A stretch of DNA of 64,000 bases, from positions 29,451-93,450 of the forward strand of contig CAZBUJ010000011.1 in NCBI GenBank assembly GCA_964495075.1, in the 5' to 3' direction. Made by a program: the position numbers and the translations under genes. Shown here in pieces: positions 46,794 to 55,258 of this stretch (the first letter of the stretch is position 1; each line of letters begins with the position of its first letter). Source of the DNA: JAFGJQ01 sp964495075 (GTDB lineage: Bacteria; Planctomycetota; Phycisphaerae; UBA1845). The notes under the pieces were generated by a model. That model did not search any database. It was not told the origin of the DNA and saw only the letters and a list, made by a program, of their open reading frames with translations.

Positions 46794-49700
46794 ATGAGCA
46801 AAGCGGCGTTGGACACCTATAACACGCCTCGACGGGCCAGGCGCTGGTTCCGCTCTGGCTTCGCGTTGGGGACGGCCGCGTTAATCGCCATCGGCGCGGC
46901 GCCGAGCTACGCGCAGACGACGATTTACCTGGACGATTTCAGCGGCAGCGGCGATCCCTTGAACGGGGCGGCGGTCGACATCGGTGGCGAGACGTGGACT
47001 GCCGGCCCGGCGTTTCTGGACGACGGCTCGGTCAACACCGTCGTCGCCGACGGCCCCAACGGGAACGCGGCGTGGCTGCCGTTCACGCCGGAGGGCGGCA
47101 TGATCTACACGCTCTCGGCCGAAATCGAAAACGACTACCCCGATTGGATCGCGCTCGGATTCATGCCGGCGTCGCCGCCGGGCGGAGACTGGACGGCCAC
47201 CGACTACAGCGTCCGCCACTCGAACAACGGCGCTCACGCGTGGCTGCTGCTTCGGACCCATCCCACCGCCAACGACATCGAAGCGTTCAATGGGCCGAGC
47301 ACGTCGAACCCTGCGTTCGGCGGCGACATCATCCCGGCGACAGATCCGGTCCTGGTTGAAATCGTTCTCGACACGGCGGACGACACGTGGACCGCCGAGT
47401 ACATTCTGAACGGCACCAGCCAGGGGGTGTACGACCTGCCCGCCAGCGCCACCACCGGCATCGGCGGCGTCGGTCTCAGCCGCGACCGCTATCCGGAGCC
47501 GGGCACCGGCGGCTTCGTCGACAACTTCCAACTGACCGAAGAAGCGGCGCCACCGCCGGGAACGTGGGACGGCGACGTCAACGCGCTGTGGAGCGTCGCG
47601 GCCAACTGGGTCGACGACGTACTCCCCAACTTCTTCGGGTTTAACGACTCGATTACCTTTGCGGCCCCCAACGGTCCGGACACGACGCTGAACAACGACG
47701 TGACCGGCGTCCAGCTCGTGGGAATCAGCTTCCGATCGGACGCTCCCGCCTTCAACCTCCTCGGCAACGCCATCGAACTCAGCGCCGGCGTGACGAACCT
47801 CAGCACGAACGGCCAGACGGTGGCGTTCGACGTGACCGGCGCCGGCACGCTCAGCATTGATGCGGACGGCGGCCCGCTGACCCTCAGCGGCGTGATTTCG
47901 GGAACGGACGGGCTGGTCAAGGGCGGGGCGGCGTCGCTCACCCTGTCCAACGGGCTCAACGACTTCTCCGGACCGGTCACTTTCACCGGTGTCGGGAACA
48001 TCGTGCTGACGGCGTCGGGGGCGCTGGGCGATCCGAATTCGACGGTCAGCCTCAGCAGCACTGCGTTCGGCGGTCCGCTCTCCGCCGTCGAGTTCGCCGG
48101 CGGGGTGTCTCAGGGCAAGACGTTTGACCTGAACGCCCGCGTGGTGGGCGATCCTCCGCATATTGTGGCCAGCGCCGGCGTCAACACGCTGACGGGACAG
48201 ATCAATGGCTACTCGGGTGGAAACCGCTACCTCGTGCGCGCCGACGCGGGCAGTGAACTCGACATCGAGGCCGACTTCGCCATGCTCGCCGAGAGCGCGT
48301 CCGAACGCCGTTTCCGTTTCGACGGAGATGGAGTAATCAGCGTTTTCGGCCAACTCGAAAACGCTCCCGAAGGCACGGCCCTGGGCGTCCTGAAGGCCAA
48401 CGGCGCCGCCGGCGTCCTCAATCTCGTCGGCGTGAAGAACTACTCGGGCATCACGGCCGTCGATTCGGGCACCATCGCGCTGGTCGACCCGGGCTCCACC
48501 AATAGCGTACCGCACTCCCTGCTGCTCCAGTGCGCCACGACGAACGGCGTGCTGGACTTCAGCGGTCTTTCCGGCGGCGGCATGGTCCTGGCGCCCGGCC
48601 AGACGCTGGCGGGCGACGGCGCGGTGGTTGGTGCGGTGGTGGCCTCGGCGGGCAGCGTCATCGCCCCCGGCGTCGATGGCATCGGCGTGCTCGAGCTACC
48701 GGACCTCACACTTGAAGCCAACGCCAATCTTAACTTCGAGATCGGCACCGGCGGGAACGACCGGATCGATATCGCCTCCGGCGGCGCGCTGAGCGGCCCC
48801 GCCAGTGGCGCCGTGTACCTCAACGTCGACCATTACGGCGATCTCGCGGCGGGGGATTACATCATCATAGACTGGTCGGGGGCGTCGAGCGTCGACATCC
48901 AGGTCTCCGACTTCGCCTCCGACGCCGGAACGCTCTCGATTGTGGACGGTACCCAGTTGCAACTGACGATCGTGATGACTGCGCTGGCCGAAGTCCTCAT
49001 CAGCGACACCGGCAACAACCGGGTGCTCAAGCACAACATCACGCAATTCGGCGTGTGGGTGCCCCATCCGGATCAGCCGGTCTTTGCCGAAGGCGTCGTC
49101 GGCGAGTTCGACCTGCTGGTGCCGATCGGGCTCGCGAAGGACTCGTCCGGGTACGTGTACCTGGCCGAAGGTGACCCCGACCTCCAGGACCGCGTGATGA
49201 AGCTGACTTCCACCGGCGACTACGTCGGACTGGTCGCCGAGGTCGACTCCGGGGATCCCGGTCTCGACTTCAGCGGCACCCCCAACGGCCTCGCGGTTCA
49301 TCCGGACGGCACCTACCTGTTCGTGTCGATCGCGCAGCCGAACTCGACCGCGAGCGACCCGGACCTCGAGGACGTGATCTGTCGCATCGATCTCGTCGGC
49401 GACAATCCGCCGGAGACCTACATCCCGACCACGGATATTGACACGAACTACGTGCTTCAGGATCCGCAGGGCCTCGCGTTCGGCCCGGACGGCTACCTGT
49501 ACGTCGCGAACAACCTGGATCCGGCCGGTTCACCCGACCCGGGCTCCCGCGTGCTGCGTTTCGACGTCAGCGGCGCGACCGGCGTGTTCGCGGGGGTCCT
49601 GACTACCGAGCACCGAGAGACGAAGGGCTTGTACTACGACCCGATCCTCCGGCGGCTGCTGGTGAGCCTGAATCAACTCAACGACATCTGGGCGTACAGC

Positions 49701-50129
49701 GCTCTGACGCTCGACTATGTTGCGCCGGGCGATCCGTCCTTCACCTACGTGTATGACATGGGTGTGGCGGAAGATTACCCCAACGTGATCTTCGCCGCCG
49801 GGGACGTGTACTTCACCGACATCACCAACGATGTTATTCGACGCGTAACCGCCGTCGACTCGGCCCCGGTCGCCCTGGGCCTGTCCGCCGGGCTGGTCGA
49901 TCCCCAGGGTCTGCTGATCCTCTCCGAGATCGATCCGTTCGACTTCGACAATGACGGTGATGTGGATCTGAACGACGCGACGGTGTTTGTGACGGCCATC
50001 GCCGGACCGGACGTCACCGTGCCGCCGGTCGGCGTAAGCACTTCCGTTTTCGAGCGGGCCGATATCGACAACGACGGAGATGTTGACACCAGAGATTATT
50101 GGGCGTTCATGCGACGCTTCGGGAACTGA
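46794..50129 (+). CDS. Giant secreted protein: duplicated domain, strand repeats, NHL-like propeller and dockerin-like tail
   Basis: Exported protein of 1111 residues. A long signal peptide ends near SYAQTT at about residue 41. Residues 47-248 are the domain shared with the PEP-CTERM neighbour. Residues about 255-720 are autotransporter-like strand repeats, starting WDGDVNALWSVAANWVDD. Residues about 730-1040 form an NHL/SMP-30-like propeller with LISDTGNNRVLKHN and GLAKDSSGYVYLAEG. The C-terminal 70 residues have EF-hand-like loops DFDNDGDVDLNDA and DIDNDGDVDTRDY. It has no PEP-CTERM signal, so the two paralogues differ in how they would be attached. No enzyme motif was seen; a binding or scaffold role is a guess. 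Confidence 0.8.
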   Translation: MSKAALDTYNTPRRARRWFRSGFALGTAALIAIGAAPSYAQTTIYLDDFSGSGDPLNGAAVDIGGETWTAGPAFLDDGSVNTVVADGPNGNAAWLPFTPEGGMIYTLSAEIENDYPDWIALGFMPASPPGGDWTATDYSVRHSNNGAHAWLLLRTHPTANDIEAFNGPSTSNPAFGGDIIPATDPVLVEIVLDTADDTWTAEYILNGTSQGVYDLPASATTGIGGVGLSRDRYPEPGTGGFVDNFQLTEEAAPPPGTWDGDVNALWSVAANWVDDVLPNFFGFNDSITFAAPNGPDTTLNNDVTGVQLVGISFRSDAPAFNLLGNAIELSAGVTNLSTNGQTVAFDVTGAGTLSIDADGGPLTLSGVISGTDGLVKGGAASLTLSNGLNDFSGPVTFTGVGNIVLTASGALGDPNSTVSLSSTAFGGPLSAVEFAGGVSQGKTFDLNARVVGDPPHIVASAGVNTLTGQINGYSGGNRYLVRADAGSELDIEADFAMLAESASERRFRFDGDGVISVFGQLENAPEGTALGVLKANGAAGVLNLVGVKNYSGITAVDSGTIALVDPGSTNSVPHSLLLQCATTNGVLDFSGLSGGGMVLAPGQTLAGDGAVVGAVVASAGSVIAPGVDGIGVLELPDLTLEANANLNFEIGTGGNDRIDIASGGALSGPASGAVYLNVDHYGDLAAGDYIIIDWSGASSVDIQVSDFASDAGTLSIVDGTQLQLTIVMTALAEVLISDTGNNRVLKHNITQFGVWVPHPDQPVFAEGVVGEFDLLVPIGLAKDSSGYVYLAEGDPDLQDRVMKLTSTGDYVGLVAEVDSGDPGLDFSGTPNGLAVHPDGTYLFVSIAQPNSTASDPDLEDVICRIDLVGDNPPETYIPTTDIDTNYVLQDPQGLAFGPDGYLYVANNLDPAGSPDPGSRVLRFDVSGATGVFAGVLTTEHRETKGLYYDPILRRLLVSLNQLNDIWAYSALTLDYVAPGDPSFTYVYDMGVAEDYPNVIFAAGDVYFTDITNDVIRRVTAVDSAPVALGLSAGLVDPQGLLILSEIDPFDFDNDGDVDLNDATVFVTAIAGPDVTVPPVGVSTSVFERADIDNDGDVDTRDYWAFMRRFGN
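46932..47537 (+). repeat. 606-nt duplicated segment, copy 2 (within the giant secreted protein)
   Basis: Second copy of the segment at 45978-46583: same length, no indels. Surrounding sequence differs completely, so the domain was copied into, or out of, a different protein frame. Confidence 0.85.
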
Positions 50130-50226
50130 CAACGGATGAACGGCGGGTGGCGGCGCGCGGCGCAACGGGGCCGCCCCGCGATCCCGGTCCAGGCGTCACG
50201 GCCTTCTGTATTCGAGGAGAGCAAGC

Positions 50227-51162
50227 ATGCAAGACCATCGTGGCATGTCTTGTTGCACGTCCGCGAACGGTCGATGCCGACTACGCGGCTTCACGCTGGT
50301 CGAACTGCTGGTCGTCATCTCGATCATTGCCCTCCTGATCTCGCTTCTGCTTCCGTCGCTGCGCCAGGCGCGCGAACAAGCCAAGACCGTCGTTTGCGGG
50401 ACCCATCTCAAGCAGATCGCCGGCGCGTACTACGTGTACGTCACGGAGTATCAGGACCACCTCTTTCCCTACGAGAGCCACACGCTTGGATACCGGTGGC
50501 TGAGGCCGATCCTGTCCAAAGTCGACGAGATCATGATGTGCCCGTCCACCAAACGGCGGAGCGACCGGGAGAAGGACGCCGTCGGCTGGCACCGTGCCGG
50601 CGAGGGCCGCGTCGCCTGGTCGTGGGCGGCGGCCGGTGCTCCCAATCCCCCCACGCTGGACGAGGACCGTCGCAACCCGGAACTCTACGGCGACGGCAGC
50701 TATGCATACAACGGCTGGCTGTTCGATCCATCCAACTCGTGGCACGGCATCCCCTATCCCGATCAGGCGTACCCGGAGATGGTGTCGTACGATCATCCGT
50801 ACCACTACAAGCGTCTCACGAATATTCGGCAGATCGGGAACACACCGCTGATGCTGGATTCGTTTACGTTCCTGACCTACCCCGTAAACGAGACCAGGCA
50901 CGCGTTTGTGTGGCCGTCGACGGTCGGGCTCCGCGACCTGAAGGATCCGATCAATCACTTCTCGCAGGGAGCGGTATTCCGACCCTGGGAGCAGCACCTA
51001 CTTCGTGGAATGCCCGACCGCCATCCGGGCTTCAAGAACAACGTCGTTTTCCTCGACGGCCACGTCGACCGGCCGGCGCCCCAGAAACACATCGACTTCA
51101 CGTGGGGCCCGGCGTTCGTGCCTCGCAACCTGGGGCGCCGGCCGATCGCCTGGCCGTTCTAG
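50227..51162 (+). CDS. Type II secretion-like pseudopilin (prepilin N-terminal signal)
   Basis: Protein of 311 residues with a type IV prepilin signal: RLRGFTLVELLVVISIIALL at about 18-37, giving cleavage after Gly and a hydrophobic helix. The C-terminal part has the pattern RHPGFKNNVVFLDGHV, close to the H-x9-DG motif of planctomycete pseudopilins. AGGAGAG precedes the ATG. Many such genes occur in planctomycetes beside polysaccharide-degradation operons; their role may be surface fibres for polymer uptake. It starts 97 bp after the giant protein and ends 53 bp before araB, so it may belong to the arabinose transcript. Confidence 0.82.
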   Translation: MQDHRGMSCCTSANGRCRLRGFTLVELLVVISIIALLISLLLPSLRQAREQAKTVVCGTHLKQIAGAYYVYVTEYQDHLFPYESHTLGYRWLRPILSKVDEIMMCPSTKRRSDREKDAVGWHRAGEGRVAWSWAAAGAPNPPTLDEDRRNPELYGDGSYAYNGWLFDPSNSWHGIPYPDQAYPEMVSYDHPYHYKRLTNIRQIGNTPLMLDSFTFLTYPVNETRHAFVWPSTVGLRDLKDPINHFSQGAVFRPWEQHLLRGMPDRHPGFKNNVVFLDGHVDRPAPQKHIDFTWGPAFVPRNLGRRPIAWPF

Positions 51163-51215
51163 CCGCGGTCGCCGGCGGGGGCGTGCCCCTCGGAGACAGC
51201 ATTCGAACGGATTGC

Positions 51216-52910
51216 ATGCGCGAAACTCCACCATCTTATGCCGTCGGCGTCGACTACGGCACAAACAGCGTCCGGGCCGTGATCGCCGACACCCGCGACG
51301 GAAGCGAAGTCTCCACGGCGATCCACGCCTACGCGAGCGGCGAGGACGGCGTCCTGCGCGACCCGGTCGATCCCATCCTGGCCCGGCAGCATCCCGGCGA
51401 CTACATCCGGGGATTCCGTTCGGCGGTTGGCGAGGCCGTTCAGGGCGCGCGACGAACGGTGGGATTCGCCCCGCGACAGGTGGTGGGAATCGGCGTTGAC
51501 ACGACCGGCTCGACGCCGCTGCCCGTCGATCGGCACGGGCGACCCGTGGGGTTGCGGCCCGAGTTTGCCAAGCATCTGGCGGCCCAGGCGTGGCTCTGGA
51601 AGGACCACGTATCCCACGCCGAGGCCGAGGAGATCACCGACAAGGCCCGGCGGACCGGCGTGCCTTACCTGGAGAAGTGCGGCGGGACATACTCGTCCGA
51701 GTGGTACTGGTCCAAGCTGCTCCATTTCGTGCGGACCGCCCCCGACGTGGCGGAAGCCACCGCCTCGTGGGTCGAACTGGCGGATTTCATACCCGCCTAC
51801 CTGACGGGAAACACGCCACCGGACCGCGTCGCGCGGAGCATTTGCGCGGCGGGCCACAAGGCCATGTACCACGCCTCATGGGGCGGGCTGCCGTCGCGGC
51901 AGTTCCTGGACGACCTGCAGCCCGGCCTCTCTCGGTTCCGGTACGAGACGCAGGCCGTGCCGGCCGATCGCGTGGCGGGACACCTTTTGCCGGAGGTGGC
52001 GGAGGCGGTCGGCCTGCCGGCCGGCATTCCCGTGGCGGTCGGTGCTTTCGACGCCCACATGGGGGCGGTGGGGGCTGGCTGTCGCCCGGGGACGCTGGTC
52101 AAGATCATCGGCACGAGCACCTGCGATTGCACCGTCGCCCCGCTCGAGCGCGATCTACCCGATATCCCCGGCGTTTGCGGCATCGTGCCGGAGTCCGTCC
52201 TGCCAGGCATGTACGGCATCGAAGCCGGGCAATCCGCCGTCGGAGATCTTTTCAACTGGTTCGTACAACATCTCGCCCCGCCCGAATTCAGCCGCGCTAG
52301 CGGGGGGCATGCCCAACTGACCGCCGCGGCCGCGCGTTTGGCCCCGGGTGCCTCGGGGCTGCTCGCGCTGGACTGGAACAATGGCAATCGCACGATCCTG
52401 GTCGATGCCCGGCTGACCGGGTTGCTGATCGGGCAGACGCTGCGCACGACCGCACCCGAGATCTACCGCGCATTGATCGAGGCCACGGCATTCGGTGCGC
52501 TGACGATCATTCGGCGCATCGAAGAGTACGGTGTTGAAATACGCGAGGTCGTCAACTGCGGCGGTATTGCAGAGAAGAACCCGCTCGTGATGCAGATCTA
52601 CGCGGACGTGTGCAATTGCCCCATGCGCATCAGTCGCTCCCCGCAGACGTGCGCCCTGGGCGCGGCGGTTTTCGGTGCCGTCGTCGGCGGCGCGTACGAA
52701 TCCGTGGAGGCGGCCCAAAGCCGGATGACCGGAACGAGACCGGAGACTTTCGAACCGGACCCGCACCACGCCGCCGTCTACGCGGAACTCTACGAACTGT
52801 ACTGCCGGCTCCACGACGCCTTCTCGGGGCGGGGCGACGGTGGCGTCCAAAACGTGATGAAGGACCTGCTCGCCTTGCGTGATCGCGTACGGCGCGAGTC
52901 GGTCGAGTGA
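51216..52910 (+). CDS. araB: Ribulokinase
   Basis: FGGY kinase of 564 residues that phosphorylates L-ribulose to L-ribulose 5-phosphate. The N-terminal YAVGVDYGTNSVRAVIAD and VVGIGVDTTGSTPLPVD are signature segments of ribulokinase, as is KIIGTSTCDCTVAP near 300. VNCGGIAEKNPLVMQIYADV is the C-terminal ATP-domain motif. The frame is open much further upstream, but that part overlaps the pseudopilin. The ATG at 51216 fits the family start, although its ribosome site is weak. It is followed directly by araD. Confidence 0.93.
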   Translation: MRETPPSYAVGVDYGTNSVRAVIADTRDGSEVSTAIHAYASGEDGVLRDPVDPILARQHPGDYIRGFRSAVGEAVQGARRTVGFAPRQVVGIGVDTTGSTPLPVDRHGRPVGLRPEFAKHLAAQAWLWKDHVSHAEAEEITDKARRTGVPYLEKCGGTYSSEWYWSKLLHFVRTAPDVAEATASWVELADFIPAYLTGNTPPDRVARSICAAGHKAMYHASWGGLPSRQFLDDLQPGLSRFRYETQAVPADRVAGHLLPEVAEAVGLPAGIPVAVGAFDAHMGAVGAGCRPGTLVKIIGTSTCDCTVAPLERDLPDIPGVCGIVPESVLPGMYGIEAGQSAVGDLFNWFVQHLAPPEFSRASGGHAQLTAAAARLAPGASGLLALDWNNGNRTILVDARLTGLLIGQTLRTTAPEIYRALIEATAFGALTIIRRIEEYGVEIREVVNCGGIAEKNPLVMQIYADVCNCPMRISRSPQTCALGAAVFGAVVGGAYESVEAAQSRMTGTRPETFEPDPHHAAVYAELYELYCRLHDAFSGRGDGGVQNVMKDLLALRDRVRRESVE

Positions 52911-52924
52911 TCGGGGGGGTACCC

Positions 52925-53638
52925 GTGTCGGACATGATCGAGCAACTCCGCGAAGCCGTGTGCGTGGCCAATCGCCGGCTCGCATCCTGCGGGCTGGTCA
53001 CGCTCACCTGGGGGAACGTCAGCGCCATCGATCGCGATCGAGGGCTGGTGGCCATCAAGCCGAGCGGGGTGGCGTATGACGCACTTGAAGCAGACCAGGT
53101 AGTCGTGGTCGACCTGGAGGGCACGGTGCAGGTGGGCGGGTTACGCCCGTCGTCCGACACCGCCACCCACATTTGCCTTTACCGGTGTTTCCGCAACATC
53201 GGCGCAATCGTCCATACGCACAGCCGCTTCGCCACGATGTTCGCCCAAGGGAGGCGGGAGATTCCATGCCTGGGCACCACGCACGCGGACCATTTTCATG
53301 GTACAATCCCCGTGACGCGGATGCTGACGCCCGAAGAGGTCGCTGAAGACTACGAGACCAACACGGGCAAGGTGATTGTTGAACGGTTCAACGAACTCGA
53401 CCCAGACTCGATGCCGGCCGTCCTGGTAGCGGGGCATGCGCCTTTTGTGTGGGGGCCGACCGTCGGCGCCGCCGTGGATAACGCTATCGCGCTGGAGGCC
53501 GTGGCGGAGATGGCGTTGGGGACCTGGCAACTGGCGCCGACCCCCCCGCTGCTGGAGGCGCACCTCCAGAAGATGCATTACGAGCGCAAACACGGCCCGG
53601 ATGCCCGCTACGGGCAACCGCCACCACGCTCTGGTTGA
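52925..53638 (+). CDS. araD: L-ribulose-5-phosphate 4-epimerase
   Basis: Class II aldolase-family epimerase of about 237 residues converting L-ribulose 5-phosphate to D-xylulose 5-phosphate. The conserved LVTLTWGNVSAIDRD, VAIKPSGVAYDAL, the metal-binding IVHTHSRFATMFAQ and the later VLVAGHAPFVWG histidine are all present. The frame begins at 52907, overlapping the araB stop. The GTG at 52925, with a G-rich ribosome site ahead, or the ATG at 52934 fits the family N-terminus better. Confidence 0.93.
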   Translation: MSDMIEQLREAVCVANRRLASCGLVTLTWGNVSAIDRDRGLVAIKPSGVAYDALEADQVVVVDLEGTVQVGGLRPSSDTATHICLYRCFRNIGAIVHTHSRFATMFAQGRREIPCLGTTHADHFHGTIPVTRMLTPEEVAEDYETNTGKVIVERFNELDPDSMPAVLVAGHAPFVWGPTVGAAVDNAIALEAVAEMALGTWQLAPTPPLLEAHLQKMHYERKHGPDARYGQPPPRSG

Positions 53639-53682
53639 CCGTCCAGCACAACGCATGCAGCGACGTTCGGGAGTGATTCAGC

Positions 53683-55191
53683 ATGCTCTCTTTCGAGAAT
53701 AACGAACTGTGGTTTGTGGCGGGCAGTCAGCACCTGTATGGAGATGACGTCGTCAAGCAGGTCGCCCGAAACGCGGAGTCGGTCGTCGCCGGCCTGTCCG
53801 CCGAAGCGGGTCTGCCGGCGCGACTGGTGTACAAGCCGGTGATGACCGGAGCGGATGCGATCACGGAACTCTGCAATCGCGCCAATGCGAGCGACCGTTG
53901 CGTGGGACTCGTGTGCTGGATGCACACCTTCTCGCCGGCGAAAATGTGGATCGGCGGCCTGAGCGTACTGCGAAAGCCACTTGCCCATCTTCACACGCAG
54001 TTCAATCGCGACATCCCGTGGTCCACGATCAACATGGACTACATGAACCTGCACCAATCGGCGCATGGTGGCCGTGAATTCGGCCACGTGTGCGCCCGGC
54101 TCAAGTTGCCTCGCAAGGTCATCGTCGGTCACTGGCAGGACGTGCGGGTGGTTCGGGAACTGGCGGATTGGGCGCGGGTGGCTGTTGCATGGCACGACCT
54201 GCAAGGCGCCCGATTCGCGAGGTTCGGCGACAATATGCGCGAAGTCGCGGTGACGGACGGCGACAAGGTCGCGGCCCAGACCCGATTCGGCATCAGCGTC
54301 AACGGCTACAGCCTCAGTGACTTGGTCACGCACGTTGAAGCCGTATCGGCGCGGCAGGTCGCCGAGCTCGTCGATCGCTATGAGAGCGCGTACGACCTGG
54401 CGGAAGCGGTCCGGGCAGGAGGCGACAAGCGTGGCGCGCTGGCGGGGGCGGCCCGCATCGAGCTCGGCCTGCGCAGCTTTCTTGACGCCGGCCGGTTCAA
54501 GGGGTTCACCGATACGTTCGAGAACCTCGACGGTCTGAGCCAGCTTCCCGGCGTCGCGGTACAGCGCCTGATGGCCGACGGGTACGGTTTCGGTGCCGAG
54601 GGCGATTGGAAGACCGCCGCGCTCGTGCGCGCCATGAAGGTCATGGGCAACGGACAACCCGGCGGGACTTCGTTCATGGAGGATTACACGTACCACCTCG
54701 AGCCGGGGCGGGAGCTGGTGCTCGGCGCGCACATGCTGGAGATCTGCCCATCGCTCGCCCGCCGCAAGCCCACGCTGGAAATCCACCCCCTCTTCGCCGG
54801 CGGCAAGGCCGATCCCGTCCGCCTTTGCTTTGAGGCGGCACCGGGGCGAGCCGTCAACGCCGCCCTCGTTGACGTGGGGCATCGTTTCCGCATGCTGGTC
54901 AACGAAGTCGAAGTGCTCGAGGCGCCGGAGCCTCTGCCGAAGCTGCCGGTCGGCGTCGCCCTGTGGCGGCCGGAGCCCGATCTAACGACGGCGGCGGGGG
55001 CGTGGATTCTCGGCGGCGGACCGCACCATACGTGCCTGAGCATGGCCGTGAACACCGCTCAACTGGAGGACTTCGCCGAGATTGCCGGGGTGGAGCTGAT
55101 CGTGATCGATTCGGGCACGAAGCTGCGCGACGTGCGGAACGCGTTGCGCTGGAACGACGCGACGACATTCGGGGCGTTCACCCGAGCATAG
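53683..55191 (+). CDS. araA: L-arabinose isomerase
   Basis: Manganese-dependent isomerase of 502 residues converting L-arabinose to L-ribulose. The N-terminus ENNELWFVAGSQHLYGDDV is diagnostic. The catalytic region includes GEGDWKTAALVRAMK and SFMEDYTYHLEPG, holding the glutamate and histidine ligands. Length equals the usual 490-505. With araB and araD it completes the bacterial arabinose pathway to D-xylulose 5-phosphate. Confidence 0.95.
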   Translation: MLSFENNELWFVAGSQHLYGDDVVKQVARNAESVVAGLSAEAGLPARLVYKPVMTGADAITELCNRANASDRCVGLVCWMHTFSPAKMWIGGLSVLRKPLAHLHTQFNRDIPWSTINMDYMNLHQSAHGGREFGHVCARLKLPRKVIVGHWQDVRVVRELADWARVAVAWHDLQGARFARFGDNMREVAVTDGDKVAAQTRFGISVNGYSLSDLVTHVEAVSARQVAELVDRYESAYDLAEAVRAGGDKRGALAGAARIELGLRSFLDAGRFKGFTDTFENLDGLSQLPGVAVQRLMADGYGFGAEGDWKTAALVRAMKVMGNGQPGGTSFMEDYTYHLEPGRELVLGAHMLEICPSLARRKPTLEIHPLFAGGKADPVRLCFEAAPGRAVNAALVDVGHRFRMLVNEVEVLEAPEPLPKLPVGVALWRPEPDLTTAAGAWILGGGPHHTCLSMAVNTAQLEDFAEIAGVELIVIDSGTKLRDVRNALRWNDATTFGAFTRA

Positions 55192-55258
55192 GACAGGTCT
55201 CTGTGAGGAATTCGGAAGCACACGCCTTCTCCAACCGGGGTCGCGGGAGTCCGCTGAG

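Noticed and set aside
46881..48515. Antisense open frame of 544 codons opposite the giant secreted protein
   Set aside because: Shadow frame caused by high GC at third positions; composition is Arg/Val/Asp repeats without motifs or ribosome site.
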